Shown one piece after another: positions 16,813 through 26,313 of a stretch of DNA of 64,000 nt. The position numbers and the translations under genes are program-made. This stretch comes from NVTR01 sp036479015. GTDB taxonomy: Bacteria > Pseudomonadota > Alphaproteobacteria > Rhodobacterales > Rhodobacteraceae. The stretch lies in assembly GCA_036479015.1 (NCBI GenBank), contig JAZGFB010000045.1, positions 62,001 to 126,000 on the forward strand, in the 5' to 3' direction. Below the pieces are notes generated by a model. That model made no database searches. It was not told the origin of the DNA and worked only from the letters and a program-made list of their open reading frames with translations. Positions within the stretch are counted from its first letter, which is position 1. The number at the start of each line of letters is the position of its first letter.

Positions 16813-17715
16813 TCAGGCGGTTAGATTCTTTGGTTCATCTAAGCCATTTGCCCGACAACATGCCGTAACAGTATTTGCCAGCAAACAGGCAATGGTCATC
16901 GGGCCAACGCCACCAGGAACCGGGGTAATTGCCCCGGCAATGGCAGCGGCAGATGCAAAATCGACATCGCCAACCAGGCGGGTTTTCCCATCGCCTTTTT
17001 CCGGTGCATCAATGCGATTAATGCCAACATCAACAACCGTCGCACCCGGCTTTATCCAGTCACTATTGATCATTTCCGCGCGGCCCACTGCGGCAACCAC
17101 AATATCTGCACGCTGACACAGCGCTTCTATATCCTTGGTGCGGCTGTGGGCGATGGTGACGGTACAACTGTCGCGCAACAACAATGCCGCCATGGGTTTG
17201 CCAACAATATTGGAACGCCCAACCACAACCGCGTTTAGCCCAGAAAGTGAGCCGTGGTGATCACGCAACATCATAAGACAACCCAGCGGCGTGCAGGGCA
17301 CCATAGATTTTTGCCCGGTCGCCATCAGCCCAACATTGGAAATGTGGAACCCGTCCACATCCTTGGCCGGATCAATTGAATTTATCACCAGGTCTTCGTT
17401 CAAATGATCGGGAAGCGGCAATTGCACCAGAATACCGTGAACTTTTGGATCAGAATTTAGCTTTTCTATCAATGCCAGCAACGTCGCCTGGTCGGTGTCT
17501 GCCTCCAACTTATGCTCATAGGAATTCATACCGACCTGTTGGGTCATTTTTCCTTTTGAACGCACATAAACCTGGCTGGCAGGATCTTCGCCCACCAGCA
17601 CCACAGCCAGACCCGGAACGATATTATGATCGGCTTTCAAGCGCGCCACATGGGTGCCTACCTGTTCACGCACCCGGCCTGCAAAGGCCTTTCCGTCGAT
17701 GATTTTCGCGGTCAT
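16813..17715 (-). CDS. folD: methylenetetrahydrofolate dehydrogenase / cyclohydrolase
   Basis: 300-aa bifunctional cytoplasmic enzyme that converts 5,10-methylene-THF to 10-formyl-THF with NADP. Y50 and K54 in YVRSK are the catalytic pair, HGILVQLPLP (93-102) and VGRSNIVGKP (165-174) are family signatures, and PGGVGPMT marks the C-terminus. GGAG stands before the ATG. It is downstream of fhs by 118 bases on the same strand, and together they interconvert THF-bound C1 units and formate. Confidence 0.96.
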   Translation of the reverse strand: MTAKIIDGKAFAGRVREQVGTHVARLKADHNIVPGLAVVLVGEDPASQVYVRSKGKMTQQVGMNSYEHKLEADTDQATLLALIEKLNSDPKVHGILVQLPLPDHLNEDLVINSIDPAKDVDGFHISNVGLMATGQKSMVPCTPLGCLMMLRDHHGSLSGLNAVVVGRSNIVGKPMAALLLRDSCTVTIAHSRTKDIEALCQRADIVVAAVGRAEMINSDWIKPGATVVDVGINRIDAPEKGDGKTRLVGDVDFASAAAIAGAITPVPGGVGPMTIACLLANTVTACCRANGLDEPKNLTA

Positions 17716-17833
17716 TCTGTTCTCCGTTGAATGGGCTCGTCCGTCTGGCTGGCAGTGCTAGCCTTGTAATGCGCTATCTTCATCCGCGTCGCAAGCGCTG
17801 CATTTTCATCAACATGGCCACGTTTCTATACGC

Positions 17834-19510
17834 TTAGAACAGGCCTTCGATATCGCCGGCATCGTTCAGCATTATATTTTCAGCCGACGGAACGCGCGGC
17901 AGGCCCGGCATGGTCATTATTTCACCGCAGACCACCACAACAAAGCCAGCACCGGCCGACAGGCGCACTTCGCGGATCGGCACTGTATGGCCGGTGGGGG
18001 CGCCGCGCAGGGTGGGATCAGTGCTGAATGAATACTGGGTTTTCGCCATGCAAACCGGCAGATGCCCATAGCCCTGTTCTTCCCAGGCGCGCAGCTGATC
18101 GCGGATTTTCTTATCTGCAATCACGTCATCAGCCCGGTATATAGATTTGGCGATGCGTTCAATTTTCTCCATTAGCGGCAGATCATCGGCATAAAGCGGG
18201 GCAAACTGGCTGGCACCTGATTCAGCAATTTCCACCACTCGCGTGGCCAGTTCAACCGTTCCCTCGCTGCCTTTTTCCCAATGCTGGCACAGGATAGCTT
18301 CGGCGCCCTGGCTTTCTGCGTAATCCCGGATCGCCTTGATTTCATCCTCGCTGTCAGTGACAAAATGGTTGATCGCCACCACAACCGGCACGCCAAAACT
18401 TTTCAGGTTTCCAATATGGCGGCCAAGGTTTGGACAGCCATCGATCACCGATTGCACATTTTCTGACCCCAGATCAGCCCGCGCCACGCCGCCATTCATT
18501 TTCATCGCCCGAACGGTTGCCACCAGCACCACGCAATCGGGCGCAAGCCCAGCTTTGCGGCATTTAATATTCATGAATTTTTCGGCCCCAAGATCAGCGC
18601 CAAATCCAGCCTCGGTCACCACGTAATCCGCCAGTTTTAACGCCGTCGTGGTGGCAATAACCGAATTGCAGCCATGGGCGATATTGGCAAACGGACCGCC
18701 ATGTACAAACGCCGGATTGTTTTCCAGGGTTTGTACAATGTTGGGCTGCATCGCGTCCTTAAGCAGCACAGTCATGGCACCATCTGCTTTTAGATCACGG
18801 GCATAAACCGGGGTGCGGTCGCGCCGCTGTGCCACAATAATATCACCCAGTCGTTTTTCCAGATCTTTAAGGTTTGTCGCCAGACACAGGCAGGCCATGA
18901 CTTCGGAGGCGACAGTAATGTCAAACCCGGCTTCACGCGGGAACCCATTGGCCACACCACCAAGGGACGCGGTAATTTCGCGCAGCGCCCGGTCGTTCAT
19001 ATCAACGACCCGCTTCCAGCTGATCCGCCGGATGTCGATATCCAGCGCATTGCCCCAGTAAACATGGTTGTCAATCATCGCGCTCAGCAGGTTGTGGGCA
19101 CTGGTGATGGCATGAAAGTCACCGGTGAAATGCAGGTTCATTTCTTCCATCGGGATGACCTGGGCATATCCGCCCCCGGCCGCGCCCCCCTTCATACCGA
19201 AACACGGACCCAATGACGCCTCGCGGATACACACAACCGCTTTCTTGCCGATGCGGTTCAGCCCGTCACCCAGGCCAACCGTGGTTGTGGTCTTACCTTC
19301 GCCCGCAGGCGTCGGTGTGATCGCCGTCACCAAGATCAGCTTGCCATCCGGTTTGTTCTGAACCGAATTGATAAAATCCTGGCTTATTTTGGCTTTGTCA
19401 TGGCCATAGGGCAGCAGATCGTCACTGCTGATGCCGATTTTTGCACCAATTTCCTGGATCGATTTTTTGTTCGCCGCGCGGGCAATTTCGATATCACTTA
19501 AATAGGCCAT
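17834..19510 (-). CDS. fhs: formate--tetrahydrofolate ligase
   Basis: 558-aa enzyme joining formate and THF with ATP to 10-formyl-THF, or running in reverse to release formate and ATP. The P-loop TPAGEGKTT lies at 67-75, with GPCFGMKGGAAGGGYAQVIP and HFTGDFHAITSAHNLL as family hallmarks. Family length is about 557, which favours the ATG at 19510 (MAYLSDIE) over an in-frame ATG ten codons upstream. In an organism also carrying formate dehydrogenase (55.3-59.8 kb), the reverse direction followed by formate oxidation would burn methyl groups. That physiological link is inference. Confidence 0.96.
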   Translation of the reverse strand: MAYLSDIEIARAANKKSIQEIGAKIGISSDDLLPYGHDKAKISQDFINSVQNKPDGKLILVTAITPTPAGEGKTTTTVGLGDGLNRIGKKAVVCIREASLGPCFGMKGGAAGGGYAQVIPMEEMNLHFTGDFHAITSAHNLLSAMIDNHVYWGNALDIDIRRISWKRVVDMNDRALREITASLGGVANGFPREAGFDITVASEVMACLCLATNLKDLEKRLGDIIVAQRRDRTPVYARDLKADGAMTVLLKDAMQPNIVQTLENNPAFVHGGPFANIAHGCNSVIATTTALKLADYVVTEAGFGADLGAEKFMNIKCRKAGLAPDCVVLVATVRAMKMNGGVARADLGSENVQSVIDGCPNLGRHIGNLKSFGVPVVVAINHFVTDSEDEIKAIRDYAESQGAEAILCQHWEKGSEGTVELATRVVEIAESGASQFAPLYADDLPLMEKIERIAKSIYRADDVIADKKIRDQLRAWEEQGYGHLPVCMAKTQYSFSTDPTLRGAPTGHTVPIREVRLSAGAGFVVVVCGEIMTMPGLPRVPSAENIMLNDAGDIEGLF

Positions 19511-19645
19511 GGGGATCCCCGAATAATGGTAACGCTTCACTATCCGATGTAGCGGTTGCCAGACACATACTTCGGCGCATTACCGACATTTTTCACGCTT
19601 AAATCGTCGCAAAACATTGCAAACACCGATCAGCGCTGAAAATGC

Positions 19646-20248
19646 CTATTCCAACGCCCTTGCCCTCGCTAGATGCGGCCAGGGGTTTTGATCGGGCACA
19701 TGCAATACCAGCCTGTCGCCCAGCCCAATTGCGCCCGTTTGCTCCACCCACCCCGTCACGCCGCGCAGCCCATTGGATGCCGACTTGAAGGCTTTGCCAA
19801 AACCGGGTTTTGCCGTCTCAATCACCCGAGCTGGCAATTGGCAGGGGCGGTTTTCCATGTCGACCACTAAACAGGCACCGCCAATCACCTGTAGCCGCGA
19901 TGAGGGCGGGATATGGCTAAAATCAGGAATGCCCTGAACAACAATGCTTGCCCCTATCCAACTTGGATCAATTTCAGCCAACCCCATATTTTTGGCAATC
20001 ACAGCCAATTCTTCGGCACTGACAATGGAAATCTGCCGGGTGTTCCTAATTTCAGAGCCCAGATCATATTGCGATGTCACACGGGCGCAGGACGCGCGGG
20101 TCAGCCCGCTGTGATCTTCGCCATCTGGCCCGGCGAATGTCAGGTTTAGGTCTTTGACCGACGTGGACGCCAGCTGTGCCCCCCGATCAACAACCTGTCC
20201 CAGCCAAATGACCGTGGCCCTAAAAGGTGTTGCTAATAATGCCGGCAT
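19646..20248 (-). CDS. MOSC-domain protein
   Basis: 200-aa protein with one MOSC (molybdenum cofactor sulfurase C-terminal) domain: GGACLVVDMENRPCQLPARV contains the conserved Cys in NRPC, and SNGLRGVTGWVE follows. Single-domain MOSC proteins handle sulfur or Mo-cofactor in the cytoplasm, but the reaction of this subgroup is not known. It starts just downstream of the ftsH terminator, so it needs its own promoter. The Mo-dependent formate dehydrogenase elsewhere in the window is a possible but unsupported partner. Confidence 0.88.
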   Translation of the reverse strand: MPALLATPFRATVIWLGQVVDRGAQLASTSVKDLNLTFAGPDGEDHSGLTRASCARVTSQYDLGSEIRNTRQISIVSAEELAVIAKNMGLAEIDPSWIGASIVVQGIPDFSHIPPSSRLQVIGGACLVVDMENRPCQLPARVIETAKPGFGKAFKSASNGLRGVTGWVEQTGAIGLGDRLVLHVPDQNPWPHLARARALE

Positions 20249-20268
20249 TTAACGCCCCAATATTCCAT

Positions 20269-20304
20269 AAAAAAAGCCCCGCGCCGGTTTGGCTGCGGGG
20301 CTTT
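20269..20304 (-). terminator. intrinsic terminator of ftsH
   Basis: Read on the minus strand, AAAGCCCCGC and GCGGGGCTTT make a 10-bp stem followed by a T-run. It lies 15-50 bases after the ftsH stop and probably ends the ruvC-to-ftsH run of genes. Confidence 0.9.
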
Positions 20305-20318
20305 GTAACTGTTCTGAC

Positions 20319-22247
20319 CTAAGTCACCGGTTCCAGACCGCCTTTGGGCTTTTTCTTGGGCTTGGGCTTGGTCTTAGGTATGGCCGTCACCGATGGCGCG
20401 CTGCCCTCATCCGGGCTGTCATCATCGTCATCACCAGAACTTAGCGCCTCGCCTTTAATGACCTTTTTGATGTCATCACCGGTTAGGGTTTCATATTCCA
20501 ACAAACCCTGCGCCAGACGCTCGAATTCTTTCTTCTTCTTCTTGATGATCGTAAACGCCGTTTTGTAGCCTTCGTCGATCAAGGCCTTCACTTCGTCTTC
20601 AATCAACTCTTTTGTTGCCGCTGACACAGACAGCCCACCAGCGCCATTGCCCATATATCCTTCATGGGCTTGCTGGTAATCAATATTGCCAACTTTGTCC
20701 GACATGCCCCAACGCAACACCATGGCGCGCGCCAAGCTGGACGCTTGCTGGATATCACCGGCAGGTCCGTTGGATACGTCATCTGGACCGTATTTGATGA
20801 TCTCAGCGGCTTTTCCGGCCATGGTCATGGCCAGTTTCTGCACACATTCCGATTTATGCCAGTTCAGGCGGTCAATTTCCGGCAAGGATACCACCATGCC
20901 CAACGCGCCACCGCGCGGAATGATCGTGGCCTTATAGACCGGGTCACATTTGGGCAGGGACAGACCAACAATGGCATGCCCGGCCTCGTGATAGGCGGTT
21001 TTTTCCTTTTGCTCAGACGTCAGCACCATAGAGCGCCGCTCGGCCCCCATCATCACCTTGTCCTTGGCCTGTTCCAAATCTTCCATGGTCACAAAACGAC
21101 GCCCGACACGGGCCGCGCCCAGCGCGCTTTCGTTGATCAGATTGGCCAGATCAGCCCCTGAAAAACCGGGCGTTCCGCGCGCAATAATGCGCAGATCAAC
21201 ATCGGGGCCCAGCGGCACCTTGCGGGCATGCACCTGCAAAATCTGGTCGCGGCCTTTGATGTCGGGGTTAGGCACCTGAATTTGGCGGTCAAAGCGGCCC
21301 GGGCGCAACAGCGCCGGATCCAGCACATCGCTGCGGTTGGTTGCGGCCAGAATAATGACGCCCTCATTGGCCTCAAACCCGTCCATTTCAACCAGCAACT
21401 GGTTCAATGTCTGTTCGCGCTCATCGTTGCCACCGCCGTAACCGGCACCGCGCGAGCGGCCAACAGCATCAATTTCGTCAATAAACACAATGCATGGCGC
21501 GTTCTTTTTCGCCTGTTCAAACATGTCGCGCACACGGGACGCACCCACACCAACGAACATTTCAACAAAATCGGAACCCGAAATATTAAAGAACGGCACT
21601 CCGGCTTCGCCAGCAATGGCGCGTGCCAGCAATGTTTTACCAGTGCCCGGCGGCCCGATCAGCAATGCGCCCTTGGGGATTTGCCCACCAAGGCGCGAAA
21701 ATTTCTGCGGGTTGCGCAGGAATTCTACAATTTCTTCCAGCTCTTCCTTGGCTTCGTCAATCCCGGCAACATCGTCAAACGTGACGCGCCCCTGACGTTC
21801 CGTCAGCAGCTTGGCCCGGCTTTTACCAAAGCCCATGGCCCCGCCTTTACCGCCACCCTGCATCCGGTTCATGAAATAAATCCACACCCCGATCAACAAC
21901 AGGAACGGCAGGAAGCTCATGATAACTGAGGTCAGCCCAGATTGTTCCTGTGCAGTCGCTGTGATCGGCACGTTATGGGCAATCAACCGGTCGGTGACTT
22001 CTGCGGTAACTTCAGAACCGCGCGGCTGAATGGTCAAATAGTCCTGACCGTCGCTGCCACGGAACAATATCTTTTCACCATCCAGTGTCACACTGGCAAC
22101 TTTGCCGTCATCCACCAGGTTGATAAACTCAGAATAACTGATCGTGCGTGAATTGATGGCCGACTGGCCACCGCTAAAGACATTGAACAACGCCAGGATC
22201 AGTAAAAACAATACGACCCAAAATGCGATATTTCGTGCGTTACCCAA
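20319..22247 (-). CDS. ftsH: ATP-dependent zinc metalloprotease FtsH
   Basis: 642-aa membrane protease that degrades membrane and short-lived cytoplasmic proteins. Two membrane helices (about 7-22 and 107-125) flank a periplasmic domain. The AAA+ module has Walker A GPPGTGKT (198-205), Walker B IVFIDE (253-258), and the second-region-of-homology RPGRFDR. The zinc site HEAGH is at 420-424. The C-terminal tail is acidic, then Lys/Pro-rich. All catalytic residues are present. tilS precedes it and a strong terminator follows; the tilS-ftsH order is widely conserved. Confidence 0.97.
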   Translation of the reverse strand: MGNARNIAFWVVLFLLILALFNVFSGGQSAINSRTISYSEFINLVDDGKVASVTLDGEKILFRGSDGQDYLTIQPRGSEVTAEVTDRLIAHNVPITATAQEQSGLTSVIMSFLPFLLLIGVWIYFMNRMQGGGKGGAMGFGKSRAKLLTERQGRVTFDDVAGIDEAKEELEEIVEFLRNPQKFSRLGGQIPKGALLIGPPGTGKTLLARAIAGEAGVPFFNISGSDFVEMFVGVGASRVRDMFEQAKKNAPCIVFIDEIDAVGRSRGAGYGGGNDEREQTLNQLLVEMDGFEANEGVIILAATNRSDVLDPALLRPGRFDRQIQVPNPDIKGRDQILQVHARKVPLGPDVDLRIIARGTPGFSGADLANLINESALGAARVGRRFVTMEDLEQAKDKVMMGAERRSMVLTSEQKEKTAYHEAGHAIVGLSLPKCDPVYKATIIPRGGALGMVVSLPEIDRLNWHKSECVQKLAMTMAGKAAEIIKYGPDDVSNGPAGDIQQASSLARAMVLRWGMSDKVGNIDYQQAHEGYMGNGAGGLSVSAATKELIEDEVKALIDEGYKTAFTIIKKKKKEFERLAQGLLEYETLTGDDIKKVIKGEALSSGDDDDDSPDEGSAPSVTAIPKTKPKPKKKPKGGLEPVT

Positions 22248-22324
22248 GGCAACTCTCCTTCGTGAAACCGGTTTTTCCCGCCATATGCGGCTTACGTCCT
22301 AAAATAGGCATGATTGCGGTTAGA

Positions 22325-23581
22325 TCAATGCGATAAAATGGTTGTAAAGAAATGATTTTCACTATGCACCAATTTAGCGCTCCAACCATTGGGCAAACCG
22401 GCCAGGGGTGCCGCAATCAATTCCCCCCCCAGCCAAACCGCTGGTGCTGCCAAAACCGTGGTTCTGTCCAAACCGGTTTCGCGCCAATCAGGACATGATT
22501 TCAAGCCCTTATCACCGGTCATACGGATGGACTGGCCGGGTTTTTTAGGCCCTGTTAAGCGCCAGCGGTTATCCCATATCTCTGACGGTTGGGCCGTTAC
22601 TTCCAATAAAGCCGCCGGTTCCCGCCCAAAAATGGCCTGGCCATTTTTTACAGTCACAATACAGCCATGCAGTGTTGTGGTCTTACCGTTAGCGATAGCG
22701 GCTTCCAGACCAAGCAGTGCGGAATGGCGCGGCGGATAAATATCCGTCGCGATCCAACACAGTATATTGCCCATGACCCTGCGGCGGGTTTCGCCCGGCA
22801 ATGCGAGGAAACCAGCGGCATCTATAACAATAGCGCCGCCGCGCAGTTGGGCCAGATTTTTAACTGCGTCCAGCGCCGAGCGTTCCAATACCGCTCGGGC
22901 CGAAGCCATACGCCCTGCGGTGTCGGCCAGGCCCTGTGCGCCGAAACCGTGGGAATCTAAATATTCCAATATTTTGCGCACCTTGACCCGGTCATATTTT
23001 GGGTCATCATTGCTGGGGTCATCGGACCAGCCGATACCAAGACCCTGCAGATAGGTACGCAGATCAGCGCGGCTGATCCCCAGCACCGGGCGGATCCAGT
23101 GCACACCATCGCCATGGCGGTGCGTCGGAATGGCCGACAACCCATCCACACCAGAGCCGCGCAATAGCCGCATCAGCACGGTTTCTGCCTGATCGCCCTG
23201 GGTATGGCCCAGTGCCACGTGCTCAATTTGGTTTTTTCTGGCCCAACTGCCGATCAGCCGGTACCGCGCCCGGCGTGCCTGATCTTGGAAATTGCCCTGA
23301 CCGGTCCAGCCGGTCCAATTCAAAATGTCATGGGAAACCCCCAGCGCCATCGCTTGGGCTTGCACGGCCTCGGCTTCTGCCTGCGCTTGCGCGCGCACGC
23401 CGTGGTTGACAGTTACCGCCTGCAACACGCACCCCGACCGCCGGGCCCATTGGGAGCCTAGGTGCAACAGGGCGGTTGAATCACTGCCCCCAGACACGGC
23501 GACACCCAACCTGGCAACTTTACCCGCGCCCAGTAGTGCCGCTAATGAACTTTCAAAATCTGCCGCAAGGGTCACTGGCAA
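22325..23581 (-). CDS. tilS: tRNA(Ile)-lysidine synthase
   Basis: 418-aa ATP-dependent enzyme that converts C34 of the CAU-anticodon tRNA(Ile) to lysidine, so that it reads AUA. The N-terminal PP-loop SGGSDS (30-35) is intact, followed by HTQGDQAETVLMRLLRGSG. The first codons overlap the last ten bases of cpoB, indicating coupling to the Tol-Pal genes. ftsH follows after 77 bases. The C-terminal domain is less conserved but fits the alphaproteobacterial form. Confidence 0.93.
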   Translation of the reverse strand: MPVTLAADFESSLAALLGAGKVARLGVAVSGGSDSTALLHLGSQWARRSGCVLQAVTVNHGVRAQAQAEAEAVQAQAMALGVSHDILNWTGWTGQGNFQDQARRARYRLIGSWARKNQIEHVALGHTQGDQAETVLMRLLRGSGVDGLSAIPTHRHGDGVHWIRPVLGISRADLRTYLQGLGIGWSDDPSNDDPKYDRVKVRKILEYLDSHGFGAQGLADTAGRMASARAVLERSALDAVKNLAQLRGGAIVIDAAGFLALPGETRRRVMGNILCWIATDIYPPRHSALLGLEAAIANGKTTTLHGCIVTVKNGQAIFGREPAALLEVTAQPSEIWDNRWRLTGPKKPGQSIRMTGDKGLKSCPDWRETGLDRTTVLAAPAVWLGGELIAAPLAGLPNGWSAKLVHSENHFFTTILSH

Positions 23582-24396
23582 TTTAGCTCAGACATGGCCA
23601 TCTGAGCATCTGCCACCGCGTCCGCGTTTGGAAACCGAACGCCGACTTCACGCAATGAAATACAGGCCTCATTTGCTTGGCCCAGCTTGCCCAGCGCAAC
23701 GCCCAACCGATACAGTGCCGCCGGGGCCTTTTTGCCACCCGGGGTTCCGGAAAAGCTTTCTAGATAGGCCCGCGCCGCATTGCCGGTATCGCCCAGGCCA
23801 AACAGCGCTTCGCCACGGAAAAAATGCGCATCCCCGGTCAATGGCCCGCCGGTATAGGTGTCGGTGAATGCAGCAAACGCCATATTGGCACCGGCGAAAT
23901 CCCCGGCCTCAAGCGCGGCCAGTGCCCGATCAAAATCGCTTTGCTCACCCATGGCCAGCTCGGGTGCTTCGCCGGTTTGAACCAGGGGCACCACCGCCGT
24001 TAGCGTGTTGCCAACATCACCGCCCAGCGTGCTGGTTTCACCCAATGCGCTGATATCGCCGCCTTCAAGTTCCACCAGGCGAAATTCCAAATCGCCCACC
24101 CGGTTGGTGCCGTCCTTGACCACCCGGTTGATGCGGTTTTCCAACTGCTCGGTCTTGGCTGTCAGGCGTACCAACTCGGCTTCCACCTGATCGACACGTT
24201 CCAATATTGTGCCACCGCTTAGCCCGGATGAAACCCCAGATGTGGTGGACAGCTCCCGCTTAAGTCGTTGTAATTCAACAAATAGTATCGATAACTCCTG
24301 GCGAATGTCAGCCAGCGTTTCATCCTGTGCCTGCACCGGGCCACTGACCACTAAGGTCAATGCCAAGCCCAAAACCATTCCTATGAAACGCTGCAT
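23572..24396 (-). CDS. cpoB: cell division coordinator CpoB (YbgF)
   Basis: 274-aa periplasmic protein at the end of the tol-pal block. A signal peptide (about 1-23, ending VQA) leads to a coiled coil (about 28-95; LADIRQELSILFVELQRLKR) and C-terminal TPRs (about 150-270; SDFDRALAALEAGDFAGA and later). CpoB links Tol-Pal and peptidoglycan synthesis during outer-membrane constriction. The coiled coil would give trimers. Position, order and length agree with the family. Confidence 0.93.
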   Translation of the reverse strand: MQRFIGMVLGLALTLVVSGPVQAQDETLADIRQELSILFVELQRLKRELSTTSGVSSGLSGGTILERVDQVEAELVRLTAKTEQLENRINRVVKDGTNRVGDLEFRLVELEGGDISALGETSTLGGDVGNTLTAVVPLVQTGEAPELAMGEQSDFDRALAALEAGDFAGANMAFAAFTDTYTGGPLTGDAHFFRGEALFGLGDTGNAARAYLESFSGTPGGKKAPAALYRLGVALGKLGQANEACISLREVGVRFPNADAVADAQMAMSELNCQ

Positions 24397-24410
24397 CTTT
24401 GGACCCTAAC

Positions 24411-24914
24411 CTAGCTTAACCCACCGGCGGCCACGACACTGACAGCCCGGCGGTTTTGGTTATAACAGCTTTCTTCGCTGCAAATGGCGATCGGGCGCTC
24501 TTTGCCCAGCGGCAGTGGCTGCAAACGTGCCGATGACACGCCCCGGCTAACCAAATATTCGATCACCGAATTGGCCCGGCGACCACTTAGGGCCAGGTTA
24601 TAGGCTGATGTGCCTTGCTCATCTGCGTGGCCTTCGATGACGGCGGTGAATTCAACATTGGCCATCAGCCAGCTTGCCTGCTGGTCCAGCAGTACTGTCG
24701 CCTCTGGTGTCAGGGTGTGCTGATCAACCGAAAACAACACCCGATCCCCGATGGTTTGCTGGAAATAGGCCATGCTGGTTGGGTCGCTCGCGTCACCTGC
24801 CCCGTTCGCGCCACCGGCAGCATTGCCGCCAAGGCCCCCGAACCGATCAGTGTTGGAACAGGCCGACAGCGCAATCGCGCCAATGATCAAAAGTGCTTTG
24901 CTGTTTATTTTCAT
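24411..24914 (-). CDS. pal: peptidoglycan-associated lipoprotein Pal
   Basis: Outer-membrane lipoprotein with lipobox LSAC near residue 19 and a C-terminal OmpA domain (FSVDQHTLTPEATVLLDQQA, GHADEQGTSAYNLALSGRRA). It binds peptidoglycan and TolB. I chose the ATG at 24914 (MKINSK); a start five codons earlier at 24929 (MGKPN), with a weak GAG upstream, is also possible, and both give a working signal peptide. A Gly/Ala-rich linker separates lipobox and OmpA domain. It lies 71 bases after tolB and 14 before cpoB. Confidence 0.93.
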   Translation of the reverse strand: MKINSKALLIIGAIALSACSNTDRFGGLGGNAAGGANGAGDASDPTSMAYFQQTIGDRVLFSVDQHTLTPEATVLLDQQASWLMANVEFTAVIEGHADEQGTSAYNLALSGRRANSVIEYLVSRGVSSARLQPLPLGKERPIAICSEESCYNQNRRAVSVVAAGGLS

Positions 24915-24984
24915 GTTGGGTTTTCCCATTTTACTGCTCAATTATTGGCAGCCTACCACTGCCATTGAAGATTTGGAATGCTGC

Positions 24985-26313
24985 CTATCTTAACAGCGGT
25001 GACCAGGCCGGATCAGACCCGGCCAGATCGGTCGGCACCCGGCGCAGATTGCGCCCGGTTATATCCACCGAATACAGCGCCCGCGCACCGGCGGCACCTT
25101 TGCTTTCGCGGGTAAACATGATCACCCGGCCATTGGGTGACCAGGTCGGCCCCTCATCCAGAAACGACGCTGTTAACAGCCGTTCCTCTGAGCCATCAGT
25201 GCGCATAACCCCGATATGAAACCGGCCATTGGCCTGTTTCGTAAAGGCAATCAGATCGCCACGGGGCGACCAGACCGGCGTGCCATAGCGCCCCTTACCA
25301 AAACTTATCCGGGTTGCTTCGCCGCCATTTGCATCCATCACGTACAGTTGCTGGGTGCCACTGCGGTCGCTTTCAAACACGATGCGGCCGCCATCGGGGG
25401 AAAACCCCGGTGCGGTTTCAATGGAGGGGGCCGATGTCAAGCGCACCATCGGGCCGCCATCCACATCAGTGCGATAAATATCAGTGTTGCCACCCTGGGA
25501 TTGCGACAGCACCACCGCACTGCCATCTGGACCAAAACGCGGGGCAAATGTCAGCGTTGCCGCCTGCACATTCAGCGCCCGGCGTTCAATGGTGCCCACA
25601 TCCAAAATATTGACCCGGGGAAACCCGGTTTCATAGCTGGTATAGAGCACGCGATCACCGGTGGGTGAAAACCGCGGTGCCAGCACAATGGCGCTGGCAT
25701 CGGTCAGAAACTGCACATTCGCGCCGTCATAATCCATCACCGCCAAGCGTTTGGCGCGCTGGTTCTTAGGCCCGGTTTCCGACACGAAAACCACGCGGCT
25801 GTCGAAATATCCGCCCTCACCTGTGATCCGGCTGTAAACCGCATCCGCCACCTTATGGGCCATGCGCCGCCAACTGTTGGCAGAGCCGCCAAATTGCAGG
25901 CCATCGCCCAATTGCGCATCCGAAAACACGTCAAACACCCGGAACTTAACGGTAATTTCGCCATTACTGCCCGTACTTACGGCCCCAGATACCAGCCCCT
26001 GGGCATTGATCGCCTTCCAGTCAGAATACTGAACCGGGGCGGAAAAACTGGTGGGTGTGGAAATGTAAGCCGCATGCGGAATTTCACGAAACAGCCCGGT
26101 GCCGATCAGATCAGCCGCGATCACCCGGCCGATATTAACCGCCAATTCGGCCGCCGCGGGGTTTTCTGCAATGAAATCTGGCACCGCAATGGGCAAGGGT
26201 TCGATCACACCTTCGGTGATCTCAATGCGCAAGGGTCCGCCTGTCTCTTGGGCCCATACCGGTGCGGCCAAGAACAGCCCCACCCCCATCATCATCGCCA
26301 ATAGTGTTCTCAT
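24985..26313 (-). CDS. tolB: Tol-Pal periplasmic protein TolB
   Basis: 442-aa periplasmic beta-propeller protein. A signal peptide (about 1-21, ending VWA) precedes the N-terminal domain and WD40-like/PD40 repeats with the typical FSPDGGRIVF, WSPRGDLIAF and WSPNGRVIMF blades. TolB shuttles between TolA and Pal in the trans-envelope Tol complex. Its ATG overlaps the tolA stop by four bases (ATGA). Confidence 0.96.
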   Translation of the reverse strand: MRTLLAMMMGVGLFLAAPVWAQETGGPLRIEITEGVIEPLPIAVPDFIAENPAAAELAVNIGRVIAADLIGTGLFREIPHAAYISTPTSFSAPVQYSDWKAINAQGLVSGAVSTGSNGEITVKFRVFDVFSDAQLGDGLQFGGSANSWRRMAHKVADAVYSRITGEGGYFDSRVVFVSETGPKNQRAKRLAVMDYDGANVQFLTDASAIVLAPRFSPTGDRVLYTSYETGFPRVNILDVGTIERRALNVQAATLTFAPRFGPDGSAVVLSQSQGGNTDIYRTDVDGGPMVRLTSAPSIETAPGFSPDGGRIVFESDRSGTQQLYVMDANGGEATRISFGKGRYGTPVWSPRGDLIAFTKQANGRFHIGVMRTDGSEERLLTASFLDEGPTWSPNGRVIMFTRESKGAAGARALYSVDITGRNLRRVPTDLAGSDPAWSPLLR